Positions 17,023 to 27,070 are shown, counted from the first letter of the stretch. The stretch: DNA of 64,000 bases from Tellurirhabdus bombi (GCF_021484805.1 NZ_CP090557.1:2120001-2184000), one strand, 5' to 3'. The notes: generated from the sequence alone by a model not told the origin. Numbers and translations are program-made.

Positions 17023-17580
17023 ATGAAAAAGATACCCCTTTTTTTGATGCTGGCATTCGGTTGCTGGACTTTCCAGGCCTGTAACAACACGGCCAAAAAA
17101 GAAGATAGTGCTGAAGTGGCCGAAGATGCCAATGAAGATAAAGCTGGCGTGGATGATGACGATTCCGAGTTTGCAATCACCGCTGCCAGTGGTGGCATGA
17201 TGGAAGTAGAACTGGGCCGGATGGCGCAGGAAAAAGGGCAGAGCCAGCAGGTAAAAGATTTTGGTGCCATGATGGTGCAAGACCATTCGAAAGCCAATGA
17301 CGAACTGAAAGCACTGGCCGCCGCCAAAAATATCACCCTGCCCGGTACGCTGAGCGACAAACACCAGAAGCACGTAGACGACCTGAGCAAACTGTCGGGA
17401 GCGGAATTTGACAAAGAATACGTCAAACTGATGGTGAACGACCATAAAGAAGACATCGATGAGTTCGAAGAAGCCGCCAAAGAAGATCAGGACGCCGATC
17501 TGAAAGCGTTCGCTGCTAAAACGCTACCGACCCTGAAGGCGCACCACGCTAAAATCAAGGCCATTCAGGATGCTATGTAA
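17023..17580 (+). CDS. DUF4142 lipoprotein
   Basis: A 185-residue protein with a lipoprotein signal (FQAC, Cys20), then an acidic linker (about 24-48) and a DUF4142 ferritin-like helical domain (about 50-183). The domain shows ITAASGGMMEVELGRMAQEKG, KDFGAMMVQDHSKANDEL, FDKEYVKLMVNDHKEDIDEFE and a closing LPTLKAHHAKI. It should sit on an envelope membrane; the family function is unknown, although stress association has been suggested in other bacteria. It is followed by a strong terminator and appears monocistronic. Confidence 0.9.
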   Translation: MKKIPLFLMLAFGCWTFQACNNTAKKEDSAEVAEDANEDKAGVDDDDSEFAITAASGGMMEVELGRMAQEKGQSQQVKDFGAMMVQDHSKANDELKALAAAKNITLPGTLSDKHQKHVDDLSKLSGAEFDKEYVKLMVNDHKEDIDEFEEAAKEDQDADLKAFAAKTLPTLKAHHAKIKAIQDAM

Positions 17581-17604
17581 TTAAAACCTGTTGGATATAA
17601 AAAA

Positions 17605-17634
17605 GGGATGCAGATTGCTCTGCATCCCTTTTTT
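17605..17634 (+). terminator. Strong Rho-independent terminator after the DUF4142 gene
   Basis: Perfect 10-bp stem GGGATGCAGA (17605-17614) and TCTGCATCCC (17619-17628) with a TTGC loop and a run of six T. Confidence 0.85.
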
Positions 17635-17735
17635 GTGGGTAAAGATTCCGATGAGTATCAGGTTTCGTTAAATAATTTACCAATTTTGCCACTTAGCCCC
17701 GTCGTTAATTATCGCTCATTGACTTTTACTTAATC

Positions 17736-18860
17736 ATGTACTTTATTAATCGCCTTAACCAGTATTGGGAAAAAACCATTCTGTCAGGCCCCTATTGGTT
17801 ACTAAAAGCGGTTGCCGTAATCGTTCTAGTATCCATTTTTTTTAGCCTGGGCCAGGATCTCCGCCGGGTAGCTTATTTAAAAAATTTATTTGATCTGATT
17901 GCGGGTCACCCAAATCCACAGCTCTGTTGCTATTACTGGTCAGACATTGCCTATCAGGTTACGGATATGCTCATGCAGAAATTGACCGGTTGGGATACGG
18001 TGCATCAGGCAAACATGCGTTTTCGGCCTGTTTTGCCGATTCTCTGGGCTACGTTTAAATCTATTCCAGTTGTTTATGGCTTGCAGGTTGCTTTAGGGAT
18101 CGCGCAGATATACATGGTATGCCAAATTGTATATGAATTAGTGGAAGATCGGGTGCAGGCGTTCTATTTCACGCTGGGTTTTGGCGGAATTTATACAGGC
18201 GTTGCTTTCTTTCTTGATTTCTACGGTTTTGGTGACGCACTGGCTTACGCTTTCATGACGGCTGCGCTTTATTTTCACCGTCCGTTGCTTATTTTTCTGG
18301 CCCTTTTTCTGGCTTGCTGGGTGGACGAACGTGCGTTAGTCAATGCTGCGTTCATCGTATTGTATCATTGGCTAGCTCCTTATAAAAATAAAGAAAAGCC
18401 GCTTGTCTTTCATTTTCGGCAAATAACGCCCCAGGCAATTGCGGTGCTGGTCGGAGGCGCGGCCTATCTGGCCATTCGAATTTACCTGACTTCTCGTTAC
18501 CAGCTCAAAACGCCCTTCGGCGGCCCTTCGCTCTTTTTCCACGTTAAAGAGGGCATAAAAACCTTTGGCATACGGTTCTGGAGTGGCTTTGAAAGCTTCT
18601 GGCTGCTTGTTTTTGCTATGCTGGGTCTTCTTTACTACCGTCGGAATTACCTGTTGTTGAGCTTGGTAGGCGCTTTTGTCATGCTTACAACATTCACTAT
18701 TCTTATGCAGGGCGATTTTACGCGGACCCAGGCATACGGTTTTCCTATTTTTTTTATTGCGATTGCCGTATTAAAGCAGGAACTTGAGCCCTCTGAACTT
18801 CGCGTTAGCTTATTAACCGTGGCGTTGATAGCCAGCGTATTTTCCCCTCTGATCTATTAG
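17736..18860 (+). CDS. Polytopic membrane protein of unknown function
   Basis: A 374-residue protein with about nine predicted membrane helices, starting after a short amphipathic N-terminus. I do not recognise a named domain. The layout, with a long first extracytoplasmic loop (about 48-100, containing GHPNPQLCCYYW) and short loops after it, is loosely like GT-C or EpsG-type polysaccharide proteins, but no catalytic motif supports that. Its stop is followed after one base by the ATG of the trans-sulfuration enzyme gene, so the two are probably cotranscribed and translationally coupled. Confidence 0.75.
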   Translation: MYFINRLNQYWEKTILSGPYWLLKAVAVIVLVSIFFSLGQDLRRVAYLKNLFDLIAGHPNPQLCCYYWSDIAYQVTDMLMQKLTGWDTVHQANMRFRPVLPILWATFKSIPVVYGLQVALGIAQIYMVCQIVYELVEDRVQAFYFTLGFGGIYTGVAFFLDFYGFGDALAYAFMTAALYFHRPLLIFLALFLACWVDERALVNAAFIVLYHWLAPYKNKEKPLVFHFRQITPQAIAVLVGGAAYLAIRIYLTSRYQLKTPFGGPSLFFHVKEGIKTFGIRFWSGFESFWLLVFAMLGLLYYRRNYLLLSLVGAFVMLTTFTILMQGDFTRTQAYGFPIFFIAIAVLKQELEPSELRVSLLTVALIASVFSPLIY

Positions 18861-18861
18861 A

Positions 18862-20034
18862 ATGGATATTTCTTACATCCTCAACGAGTTAGGTGAGGAA
18901 CGCAGTCAGTACTTTGATGCCGTTGCGCCGCCCGTTATCCAGACGAGCAATTTTACCTTCCCGAACGTGGAGGCCATGCGCCAGAATCTGCAACGTGAAT
19001 ACGATGTTCCGTTTTATACGCGGGGCAACAATCCAACTGTACAAATCCTGCGGAAAAAACTGGCCGCGCTCGAAGGAGCCGAAGATGCGCTGGTGCTGGC
19101 TAGCGGCAGCGCCGCTATTTCGGCGGCTATCGTTGCCAACGTGGCCCAGGGCGACCACGTCGTATGCGTCGCAAAACCTTATAGCTGGACCACCCGTTTG
19201 CTGCAAAATCTTCTGTCTCGTTTCGGGGTAACAACCACCTTTGTAGACGGCACCGACGTGCGCAATTTCGAAGCCGCGCTGCAAGCCAACACCAAAATCA
19301 TCTACCTCGAGTCTCCCAATACGTTTACGTTTGAGTTGCAGGACCTAGAGGCCGTAGCGAAGCTGGCGAAGTCGAAAGGCATTTTGACCATGATCGATAA
19401 TAGCTACAGCACGCCGCTTTACCAGCAACCCATCCGGCTAGGTATCGACATCAGCATCCATTCGGCCTCGAAATACATTGGCGGGCACAGTGATGTAATC
19501 GCGGGCGTCATTTGTGGTACGGAGGAAATGATGCGCAAAATTTTCCATTCCGAGTACATGACGTTTGGCGGCATTATTGCGCCCATGAACGCCTGGCTGC
19601 TGCTGCGCGGCTTACGGACCCTGCCGATTCGGTTGGAGCAAAGCAGTCGCTCGGCGGCCAAAGTGGTTGAGTTTTTGGAAAATCACCCGGCTGTGGCGCA
19701 GGTGTACTATCCTTTCTCGACCAAACATCCGCAATACGATTTAGCCCGTCGGCAAATGTCGGGCTGCGGTGGACTCATGACGATTTCGCTGAAAACCGAC
19801 CAGATTGCCGATGTTGATCAGTTCGCCAACGCCTTACGTCGCTTTTTGCTGGGTGTTTCCTGGGGAGGCCACGAGTCGCTGGTGTTTCCGTCCAGCGTAG
19901 GCTATTCGACGAGCCGACCGCCGGGCGATCCGGATCGGGACTTTAATTTCGTTCGGCTGTACGTTGGCCTGGAAGACCCAGAGGTATTAATCGCCGATCT
20001 AAACCAGGCGTTGGCGCACATCGCAACTAGTTAA
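18862..20034 (+). CDS. Cys/Met-metabolism PLP enzyme (cystathionine gamma-synthase/beta-lyase family)
   Basis: A 390-residue fold-type I PLP enzyme of the trans-sulfuration family. FYTRGNNPTVQILRKKLAALEGAEDALVLASGSAAI is the N-terminal signature region (about 51-90); Tyr107 lies in PYSWTTRL, Asp179 in MIDNSYSTP binds the pyridine nitrogen, and Lys204 in HSASKYIGGHSD forms the Schiff base. It could act as cystathionine gamma-synthase, a beta- or gamma-lyase, or a sulfhydrylase; sequence alone does not settle which. It overlaps no other gene and converges on the lectin gene with 7 bp between stops. Confidence 0.9.
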   Translation: MDISYILNELGEERSQYFDAVAPPVIQTSNFTFPNVEAMRQNLQREYDVPFYTRGNNPTVQILRKKLAALEGAEDALVLASGSAAISAAIVANVAQGDHVVCVAKPYSWTTRLLQNLLSRFGVTTTFVDGTDVRNFEAALQANTKIIYLESPNTFTFELQDLEAVAKLAKSKGILTMIDNSYSTPLYQQPIRLGIDISIHSASKYIGGHSDVIAGVICGTEEMMRKIFHSEYMTFGGIIAPMNAWLLLRGLRTLPIRLEQSSRSAAKVVEFLENHPAVAQVYYPFSTKHPQYDLARRQMSGCGGLMTISLKTDQIADVDQFANALRRFLLGVSWGGHESLVFPSSVGYSTSRPPGDPDRDFNFVRLYVGLEDPEVLIADLNQALAHIATS

Positions 20035-20041
20035 TAAAGCG

Positions 20042-21460
20042 TTACCGAGTGAGCAGAACCGTTCCTTTCTCCAACTGAAACGGATCGTCAGGCTTGCGCG
20101 AATCACGGAATTGCAGGATATACACGTACCGGTCGGGGAGGCACTGTTTGCGTTTATAGGTACCATCCCAGAGCTGGCGTGAGTCTGTCGTGTAGAAAAT
20201 AACTTCGCCCCAACGGTTAAGAATCGTCAGGCGAATGTCGAGGAAATTGGCGTTTCGGATTTCGAAGAAGTCGTTTATTCCATCGCCGTTCGGCGTAAAT
20301 ATAGTAGGAATAAAAACCGAAGCCGGGGCGAAGCAGGTGTCTTTTACCGTAAAAACCTGGCTGGCCGTACACCCGTTTACGCCCGTAACACGGGCCTCGA
20401 AAGTACCCGGCTGTGTGACGACCACCTCCGCCGTCTGTTCGCCGGAGTGCGGCCAAAGATAGGTTAAACCCGATTCGCTGGAGCTTACTTTTAGACGAGA
20501 CTGCTTGTCTGTCAGACAGTTTAGTGAATCGGGCTCCGGCTGAATTTTGGGCAGCGGTTTCACCGTAACCAATACACTATCCTGCGCCAGCTCGCCGCAC
20601 TGGTTGCGGTATGTTACTTTAAAGAGCTGCGTCTGAGAAAGCTGGGTCGTCGGTATCCGGCTTTCGGGATCGGAGAGCAAATTGCGAGGGACCCAGCTAT
20701 ATGATAAATCAACGGATTCGGGTGCAATCAGCTGAACGGTTTCCTTGGGGCAGGCGGTTAGTTGGCGCCTGCCTACGGTATCGGCATGGGTCGGAAAGCA
20801 GACGCTCTGGTTGTTGGTAGCCCCGCCCGTAGACGCCGAAACGCCCCACCATACATTGGGGTTACCGCCAAAAATCTCGTTAACCAGATCAATGTTCACC
20901 GCCAGTTTTTCGCAGTCTATTTGTACCTCCAGGCGCTTCCGGGTGGCGTCCCACTGAATTTTAACGGTATGATTGCGCCCATCTTTCAGGGTGGCATCGG
21001 GCCGGGTAGCGCGGATAGGGCCTGCCAGGTTAAGCGGGGAAAGATGGTTGACATTTCCATCGCGCTGGATGGCCATGTGGTCGAACGAAGGGTCGGTGGG
21101 GTTAATATGAGTGTCAAACTCAATGCCCAACGAAGGCGAAATACCCGTAAAGCCAAAATACTCACCCGTTTGCGCCACCACGTTGGGACCTTTGTTCTGC
21201 AAGACAAAGGCAAAGCCATCGGCACCGTCAGCCACGCGCGTTCCAAAATTAACGGTGAACTGCCAGGTCATCGATTTCTGAAGATTAAGCTGCTGGCGAC
21301 TCCAGACGGCGCCGCCCTGGTGGGTCTTGTCTTCCGTGAGCAAATAACAGCCTTCACCAGGTTGGGCCTGGGCGCTTCCGGCCAGATTATACTGAGCCCG
21401 AAGTCGAAGCGGCAGGGCAAGAAGAAATAGTAAAAAAGATAAGGGTAAAATATGCTTCAT
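20042..21460 (-). CDS. L-type lectin protein with T9SS type B (gliding) C-terminal domain
   Basis: A 472-residue secreted protein. The first ATG (MKHILPLSFLL) begins a signal peptide cut after LRAQ; an upstream GTG would add six residues and is unlikely. Residues about 24-225 form a bacterial L-type (legume-like) lectin domain, with ADGADGFAFVLQNKG, LGIEFDTHINP and WWGVSASTGG. A central Ig-like or PKD-like region follows (about 235-380). The last 90 residues are the gliding-motility-associated CTD: FTPNGDGINDFFEI, LNRWGEVIF, LWDGTYK, DRYVYILQF, and GTVLLTR. It should be exported by the type IX system and placed on or released from the cell surface, binding glycans. Confidence 0.88.
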   Translation of the reverse strand: MKHILPLSFLLFLLALPLRLRAQYNLAGSAQAQPGEGCYLLTEDKTHQGGAVWSRQQLNLQKSMTWQFTVNFGTRVADGADGFAFVLQNKGPNVVAQTGEYFGFTGISPSLGIEFDTHINPTDPSFDHMAIQRDGNVNHLSPLNLAGPIRATRPDATLKDGRNHTVKIQWDATRKRLEVQIDCEKLAVNIDLVNEIFGGNPNVWWGVSASTGGATNNQSVCFPTHADTVGRRQLTACPKETVQLIAPESVDLSYSWVPRNLLSDPESRIPTTQLSQTQLFKVTYRNQCGELAQDSVLVTVKPLPKIQPEPDSLNCLTDKQSRLKVSSSESGLTYLWPHSGEQTAEVVVTQPGTFEARVTGVNGCTASQVFTVKDTCFAPASVFIPTIFTPNGDGINDFFEIRNANFLDIRLTILNRWGEVIFYTTDSRQLWDGTYKRKQCLPDRYVYILQFRDSRKPDDPFQLEKGTVLLTR

Positions 21461-21691
21461 AGAAAAACCGGCGCTCACCTCTTAGAGTAACTAAAAGTAT
21501 AAAGCTCGCCTAAACAAGTTACTTTGGAAAATAAAGAATGTGGAATAAATTTAGTTCTATTTAGTCTGATAAATAGCCTGATTTTCTGCAATTGTTACTA
21601 AAAACGAATCGACTTGTCTAAAAATAACAGGTCAATGCCTCATTCGCCAACATTGATTTCGTAAGCTTGCTAGTATTGGCGGTCCATTTGT

Positions 21692-21699
21692 TACTTTTG
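21692..21699 (+). promoter_or_regulatory. Candidate -7 element of the GH3 operon
   Basis: TACTTTTG matches TAnnTTTG, 35 bp upstream of the GH3 gene ATG. A TTG lies 22 bp further up (21667-21669), a little far for a -33 element. Confidence 0.4.
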
Positions 21700-21734
21700 T
21701 TGTGCTGATCTTTTCACGTAATTAATTTCCTTTA

Positions 21735-24713
21735 TTGATGCGTCGGTTGCTTCTGACCTTAGCCTTTGTCGGTACTTTTTTCTGTGGGTTTGACTTGTTG
21801 GCCCAAACGCCGGTTGTGCCGTCCTTCCTAAAAGCTAATCCTCGTTGGGTGGATTCAGTTTTCAATAAACTGACACCAGATGAGCGGATTGCGCAGCTAA
21901 TTATGGTTGCGGGCTATTCCAATCGGGGGCGGGCATACGAAGATTCGCTCATGAATGCCGTTCGGACCTACAAGGTTGGTGGAATGGTATTTTTTCAGGG
22001 TGGCCCGATTCGGCAGGCTCGTTTGGTAAACCGGCTGCAAACGGTGGTAAAAGTGCCGATGCTGATTGCGATTGACGGCGAATGGGGCTTGGGTATGCGC
22101 CTCGATAGCACCGTTCGGTTTCCGTATCAAATGACGCTGGGGGCCATTCAGCAACGCGACGATCTGATTTATAAAATGGGGGCTGCTGTGGCCCGGCAAG
22201 CCCGCCGAATGGGCATTCATGTCAATTTTGCGCCTGTTGTTGACGTAAATAACAACCCAAATAACCCGGTCATTAACTTCCGGTCGTTTGGCGAAGATAA
22301 AGAAGCTGTTACGCGCAAGGCGCTGGCCTACATGAAAGGAATGCAGAACAACGGTCTGCTAACCTCGCTGAAACATTTCCCGGGGCATGGCGATACGGGC
22401 GTTGACTCGCATTTTGACCTGCCGGTGATTACCCAAAGCCGCCAGCGTTTGGATAGCCTCGAATTGTATCCGTTCCGAAAACTAATTGATGCGGGTGCGG
22501 CGGGCGTCATGGTGGCCCACTTAAGCATTCCGGCGCTGGATTCAACTAAAAATCTGCCTACAACGCTGTCGCGGCCCGTAGTAACGAATTTGCTGAAGAA
22601 TGAACTTGGTTTTGGTGGCCTGATTTTCTCCGATGCCATGAACATGAAAGGCGTAACCAAAAACTTTCCGTCGGGAGTTGCGGACCGCATGGGGTTGGAA
22701 GCGGGCATGGACGTGCTGGAATTTACCGAAGACGTAGCCCGGGCCATGAAGGAAATCAAACAGGCCATCGCCGACGGACGACTGTCGCAGGCGGACATTG
22801 ATGCCCGTTGTCGCAAGGTGCTGGCGGCCAAAGCCTGGGTAGGACTGGATCGTTACAAACCCGTAGATTTGATGAATCTGGTGCAGGATCTGAACGATCC
22901 CGAATCCATGCTGATCAATCGTTTTCTGACGGAAGAGTCGCTGACTATTCTGAAAAACGACAATCGACAGTTGCCGCTGTTCAAACTGGATACCATGCGC
23001 ATTGCAACCGTCTCGCTTGATGCACCGCAAACGACAGTGTTCCAGAACACGCTGGCCAATTATACGGCGATGGACCATTTCAACCTGACGGCAACAACGC
23101 CGGATACGACGGTACAGCGCATTCGGGAGCAGCTGAAAAACTACAACGTTCTGCTGGTTGGCGTACACCTGAACAACATTCGTCCGACGGTTCGCTACGG
23201 CATTACCCCTAAAACAACGGCTCTGCTGAAAGAGCTGGCCGAGACGGGGAAAGCGGTGGTAACTGTTTTTGGAAATCCGTACGCGCTGGCCAGATTGGAG
23301 GGTTTAGACAAGGCGCGGGCGCTGGTCATGGCGTATCAGCTCACTAGCCTGACCGAAGATTTGGCGGCCCAGCTTATTTTCGGAGCGATTGGGGCGGGCG
23401 GAAAATTACCCGTAACGGTCAACGAAAAATATAAACTGGGTGATGGTCTTTTAACGGCTCCGCTGGGTCGGTTGAAATACACCATTCCTGAAGAGGTGGG
23501 CGTTGATTCCCGGTTCCTGACGGCCAAAGTAGACTCGATCATGAACAGTTCCATTCGCCTTAAGGCGTTTCCGGGCGGGGTGGTGCAAATGGCCAAAGAT
23601 GGTAAAGTCATTTTCAAAAAAGCCTACGGAACACATACCTACGAAGGTTTAACACCAACGATTGAAGCCGATTTGTTCGATCTGGCATCGGTAACAAAGG
23701 TGAGCACATCTGTGTTGGCAGCCATGCGGCTGGTTGATGCGGGCAAGTTCGATGTGGATAAAACAATGGCCGATTATATTCCTGACTATAAAAATTCCAA
23801 CAAAGCCAATCTGGTCTGGCGCGATGTACTGACGCACCAGGCGGGTCTGAAAGCCTGGATTCCCTTCTGGCAGGATACGCGTAACCCGGACGGAACCTGG
23901 AAAGACAGAACCTTCAGCGACGAGAAGCACGGCCCTTACACCATCGAAGTGACGGATAATCTGTTTCTGCATCGCCGGTATTGGAAAAAAATATACGAGC
24001 AAATTGAAGAGTCGCCGGTGAGTGCGAAAAAGGATTATGTCTACAGCGATCTGTCTTTTTACCTGTATCCGCCGATGGTCAAGCGTTTGACCAAGCAGGA
24101 CTTTGAAGAATATTTAAAGGAGAATGTTTACGAACCAATGGGGGCTACGACGCTGACCTTCAATCCGCGCCGTTTCTACCCACTGCCACGCATCGTTCCG
24201 ACAGAGTATGATTCCCTGTTCCGAAAAACCCTGATTTGGGGGCGGGTACACGATGAAGGGGCGGCTATGCTGGATGGGTTATCGGGCCACGCGGGCTTGT
24301 TTGGGACCGCTAATGACCTGACAAAACTGATTCAGATGTATTTGCAGAAAGGCTATTATGGCGGTGTGCAATACATTAAACCAGAGACGGTTGAGGAGTT
24401 TACGCGCTACCAGTTTCCGGAGCGGCATAGTCGCCGGGGCTTAGGGTTCGATAAACCAACGTTCAAGTTTTCGGGCAATGCAGCGCGAAGCGCCAGCCCC
24501 CGCAGTTTTGGTCACTCGGGCTTTACGGGTACGTTTGTGTGGGCCGATCCTGATTACGGAATTACGTATGTGTTTCTTTCCAACCGGGTTTACCCCACGC
24601 GGAATAACGCTAAAATCAGTGAGTTAAATATCCGTACGAATGTGAACGAGGTTCTGTATGAAGCCTTGCGGAGAGGCCCCTCACCAATCCTGGCGAGCAT
24701 ACTTGACCAATGA
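21735..24713 (+). CDS. GH3 beta-N-acetylhexosaminidase fused to a class C-type beta-lactamase/serine hydrolase
   Basis: A 992-residue fusion with a signal peptide (cut near LLAQ, residue 24). Residues about 35-400 form a NagZ-like GH3 domain with the Asp-His dyad loop KHFPGHGDTGVDSH (His218-Asp220 region) and the nucleophile Asp300 in SDAMNMKG. Residues about 400-590 form the GH3 C-terminal domain. Residues about 605-985 form a penicillin-binding-protein-like serine hydrolase with Ser652 and Lys655 (SVTK), YSD at 770-772 in the YxN position, and HSG at 927-929. This domain order is common in Bacteroidota and fits periplasmic peptidoglycan remodelling or recycling. The stop overlaps the start of the next gene (ATGA), which shows coupling. 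Confidence 0.93.
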   Translation: MMRRLLLTLAFVGTFFCGFDLLAQTPVVPSFLKANPRWVDSVFNKLTPDERIAQLIMVAGYSNRGRAYEDSLMNAVRTYKVGGMVFFQGGPIRQARLVNRLQTVVKVPMLIAIDGEWGLGMRLDSTVRFPYQMTLGAIQQRDDLIYKMGAAVARQARRMGIHVNFAPVVDVNNNPNNPVINFRSFGEDKEAVTRKALAYMKGMQNNGLLTSLKHFPGHGDTGVDSHFDLPVITQSRQRLDSLELYPFRKLIDAGAAGVMVAHLSIPALDSTKNLPTTLSRPVVTNLLKNELGFGGLIFSDAMNMKGVTKNFPSGVADRMGLEAGMDVLEFTEDVARAMKEIKQAIADGRLSQADIDARCRKVLAAKAWVGLDRYKPVDLMNLVQDLNDPESMLINRFLTEESLTILKNDNRQLPLFKLDTMRIATVSLDAPQTTVFQNTLANYTAMDHFNLTATTPDTTVQRIREQLKNYNVLLVGVHLNNIRPTVRYGITPKTTALLKELAETGKAVVTVFGNPYALARLEGLDKARALVMAYQLTSLTEDLAAQLIFGAIGAGGKLPVTVNEKYKLGDGLLTAPLGRLKYTIPEEVGVDSRFLTAKVDSIMNSSIRLKAFPGGVVQMAKDGKVIFKKAYGTHTYEGLTPTIEADLFDLASVTKVSTSVLAAMRLVDAGKFDVDKTMADYIPDYKNSNKANLVWRDVLTHQAGLKAWIPFWQDTRNPDGTWKDRTFSDEKHGPYTIEVTDNLFLHRRYWKKIYEQIEESPVSAKKDYVYSDLSFYLYPPMVKRLTKQDFEEYLKENVYEPMGATTLTFNPRRFYPLPRIVPTEYDSLFRKTLIWGRVHDEGAAMLDGLSGHAGLFGTANDLTKLIQMYLQKGYYGGVQYIKPETVEEFTRYQFPERHSRRGLGFDKPTFKFSGNAARSASPRSFGHSGFTGTFVWADPDYGITYVFLSNRVYPTRNNAKISELNIRTNVNEVLYEALRRGPSPILASILDQ

Positions 24714-26497
24714 AACCCATCATCCAGTATCAGGGGGAAGTGTATCAGGCGCTGTTGAAAATGGTGCAGATGCTAAATCCCTACGCCAATAAACTGTGGG
24801 TAGCGCTGGCCATCCTCTGGTTATTTGGGCTGCTCTATAGCTGTTTCCGTGTCTGGATGATGCTCAAAAAGGGGGCAGATGGCCTCACCAAGCGGGACCA
24901 TCCTGATCGTTTGGGCGTGGTTGGTGGGCTGGTTTGGGTCCTAGGGGGTATTTTTATGCTGCGTTTGCCAAGTCTGGCCCTGCCCGCGCAAAATACCGAC
25001 GAAGGCCAGTGGATTGCCAGCGTGGGTACACTCATTGCCGATCCGCGTTTCTGGCTTTCGGTCGATGGTACTACCAGTGGCCCGCTCAATGTTTACCCGC
25101 TGACTATTCCTTATCTGTTCGGCTTAAGCATCGATTACGCAACCATCCGATTGGTGGGTTTGCTGGCTTTGCTGGGCGCCGTTGGGTTTTTATTCGGGAC
25201 TTTTCGTCATCTGTTTGGTAAAGCTGTTGCCCGATTGGCCGTATTGCCGATGGCTGTGGTACTCGCTTTCATGCCACAGGGCGACGGGCTGGGCTACAAT
25301 AGTGAGCATTTTCCGATGCTGCTGTTAGCCGCCGCCATTTTTCTGCTTAGTAAAGAGCCAATCTTAGATCAGGACAGTAGACGTTCTGAGCCGATAGGGG
25401 CGTTCCAGACTGCTTTGCTGGGCTTTGTGCTGGGCTGTGTGCCCTACACGAAGTTGCAGGCCATTCCGCTGGCGCTTGTCCTGGCCGCCGGTGCCCTGCT
25501 TCTGGTTAGCTATGCGGCTCCTGAGCGGTGGAAGCGCCTGGGTTGGCTGGTGCTGGGCGGACTGTTACCTAGTATCCTTGTTGTTATTTATCTGGCGTAT
25601 ACCGACAACTTCGAGTTTTTCTGGAAATCATTTATTCTAGCCAATTTGGGTTACGCTGAAAAAGGAAGCTTCGGACGCGGGGTTGATAGTTGGTCGGATA
25701 AATTGATGTACCTGTTGCCGTTGATTTATTCCGGTCTGGCATCTTCAAAATGGTTTTTTGCTTGTTTGCCCATCCTGGTAGTCGGCGGTTTTTTACTCTT
25801 TTTTCAGCGTCGCTTACGACCAGTTCAGCGCCTTGTCCTAGCTTTTCTCTTGCTTTGGCTGGTAACAGCTATTTACTCAACCTTAAAACCTGGTAACCGT
25901 TTTTACCATTATCAGCTTTTGGCTTATGTGCCGGCTTTTTTGTTGGCGGGCGTTATTTTGGGCATCGGTGTTTCACAGGTGGGCAGGAAAGTGCAGGTTT
26001 GGCTTGTAGGAATGTGGCTGCTGGCGCTGGTTGTTGGGCCGGGCGTTCGGATGGCTTTGCTGGGTAACACGGGGATTCGGGTGCTTTCGCAAGGGGCAGA
26101 TAAGAAATCGGCGCTCGCCAGCCGGATCAACCAATATGCCCAGCCAAACGAAAAAATGGTGGTCTGGGGGTGGGACAATCACCTGCACGTTGAAACGGGG
26201 CTGTTGATGGGGTCCCGGTTTATTCCTGTTTATTACCCCGTTATTGAAAGCGAATTGCAGCCGTATTTTCTGGATGTGCACCAGCAGGATATACTGAAAA
26301 ACCGCCCGGTTATTATTGTCGATGTGACGCCCCGCTTTCTGGCTTATCAGGCTTATTCGGTTGACCATTACCCGTTTGTTGTAAAATTACTGGCCGACCA
26401 ATACCACTTTATCGGAACAGTAGAGCAGGCCCGCGTGTTTGTACGGAAAGACCGCTACAATCATGAAAGATCATCTGCTGCGACTGCTCGATTATGA
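24710..26497 (+). CDS. GT-C fold membrane glycosyltransferase-like protein
   Basis: A 595-residue integral membrane protein with about eleven helices. The first large extracytoplasmic loop holds NTDEGQWI (Asp97-Glu98), the acidic pair expected in GT39/ArnT/PMT-like enzymes that use polyprenyl-phosphate sugars. The C-terminal region (about 470-595), after the last helix, is soluble and contains MVVWGWDNHLHVETG, as in other bacterial GT-C proteins. The likely role is transfer of a sugar to an envelope acceptor, which is unknown. It overlaps the GH3 gene by 4 bp and the DinB gene by 35 bp. Confidence 0.7.
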   Translation: MKPIIQYQGEVYQALLKMVQMLNPYANKLWVALAILWLFGLLYSCFRVWMMLKKGADGLTKRDHPDRLGVVGGLVWVLGGIFMLRLPSLALPAQNTDEGQWIASVGTLIADPRFWLSVDGTTSGPLNVYPLTIPYLFGLSIDYATIRLVGLLALLGAVGFLFGTFRHLFGKAVARLAVLPMAVVLAFMPQGDGLGYNSEHFPMLLLAAAIFLLSKEPILDQDSRRSEPIGAFQTALLGFVLGCVPYTKLQAIPLALVLAAGALLLVSYAAPERWKRLGWLVLGGLLPSILVVIYLAYTDNFEFFWKSFILANLGYAEKGSFGRGVDSWSDKLMYLLPLIYSGLASSKWFFACLPILVVGGFLLFFQRRLRPVQRLVLAFLLLWLVTAIYSTLKPGNRFYHYQLLAYVPAFLLAGVILGIGVSQVGRKVQVWLVGMWLLALVVGPGVRMALLGNTGIRVLSQGADKKSALASRINQYAQPNEKMVVWGWDNHLHVETGLLMGSRFIPVYYPVIESELQPYFLDVHQQDILKNRPVIIVDVTPRFLAYQAYSVDHYPFVVKLLADQYHFIGTVEQARVFVRKDRYNHERSSAATARL

Positions 26498-26909
26498 ACG
26501 ATGGGCTAATCAGGCTGTCCTCGAGGCACTGGAAACGGTTGAAAGTCCGCCGCCGCGCGCGATAAAGCTCATGGGTCATATTCTGTCTGCCCAGCAAGTC
26601 TGGATATCGCGCATCGTTGGAGAAACCCCTTTTGCCGCTATTTGGGAGGACGTGCCGCTGGTCTGGCTGCACCAAACGGCCGAAAAAAACTACCTGCGTC
26701 TGCGCGAACTGGTCGAAGCCCAGGAAGATGTTCATCAGCCAATTTCATATGCTAATTCGGCTGGCCAGTCTTTTGTGAATCCACTGAGCGACATCCTGAC
26801 GCACCTGAGCCATCATGCGGCCTATCACCGGGCTCAGGTTGTGCAGCTCATTCGTCCGCAACTGGTAGAGTCCCCAAAGACGGATTTTATTTTCTGGGCG
26901 CGCGCCTGA
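26463..26909 (+). CDS. DinB-family protein
   Basis: A 148-residue four-helix-bundle protein of the DinB/YfiT superfamily, from the ATG at 26463 (a further upstream TTG frame is unlikely). Metal-site histidines are present: His in KLMGHILSAQQVW, and the HHAAYHRAQVVQL pair near residue 117. Such proteins are metal-dependent, often thiol transferases or hydrolases, and mostly uncharacterised in Bacteroidota. The gene starts inside the end of the GT-C-like gene, so it is the third gene of the operon, though a link in function is not evident. Confidence 0.88.
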   Translation: MKDHLLRLLDYERWANQAVLEALETVESPPPRAIKLMGHILSAQQVWISRIVGETPFAAIWEDVPLVWLHQTAEKNYLRLRELVEAQEDVHQPISYANSAGQSFVNPLSDILTHLSHHAAYHRAQVVQLIRPQLVESPKTDFIFWARA

Positions 26910-27070
26910 CCTAACGCTTTTCGGTTGAGAATGAATAAGGGGCGACCCAAGGCGACGGCTGGCGGGTCTGCCTGAACCCCCGAATTTTGTCGCAGGCGTA
27001 AGCCCAATAATGTATTTGAAAGGCATTCAAGGCTGGAAAGGTATAAATGGATTTTAAAGCTATGTGACGA

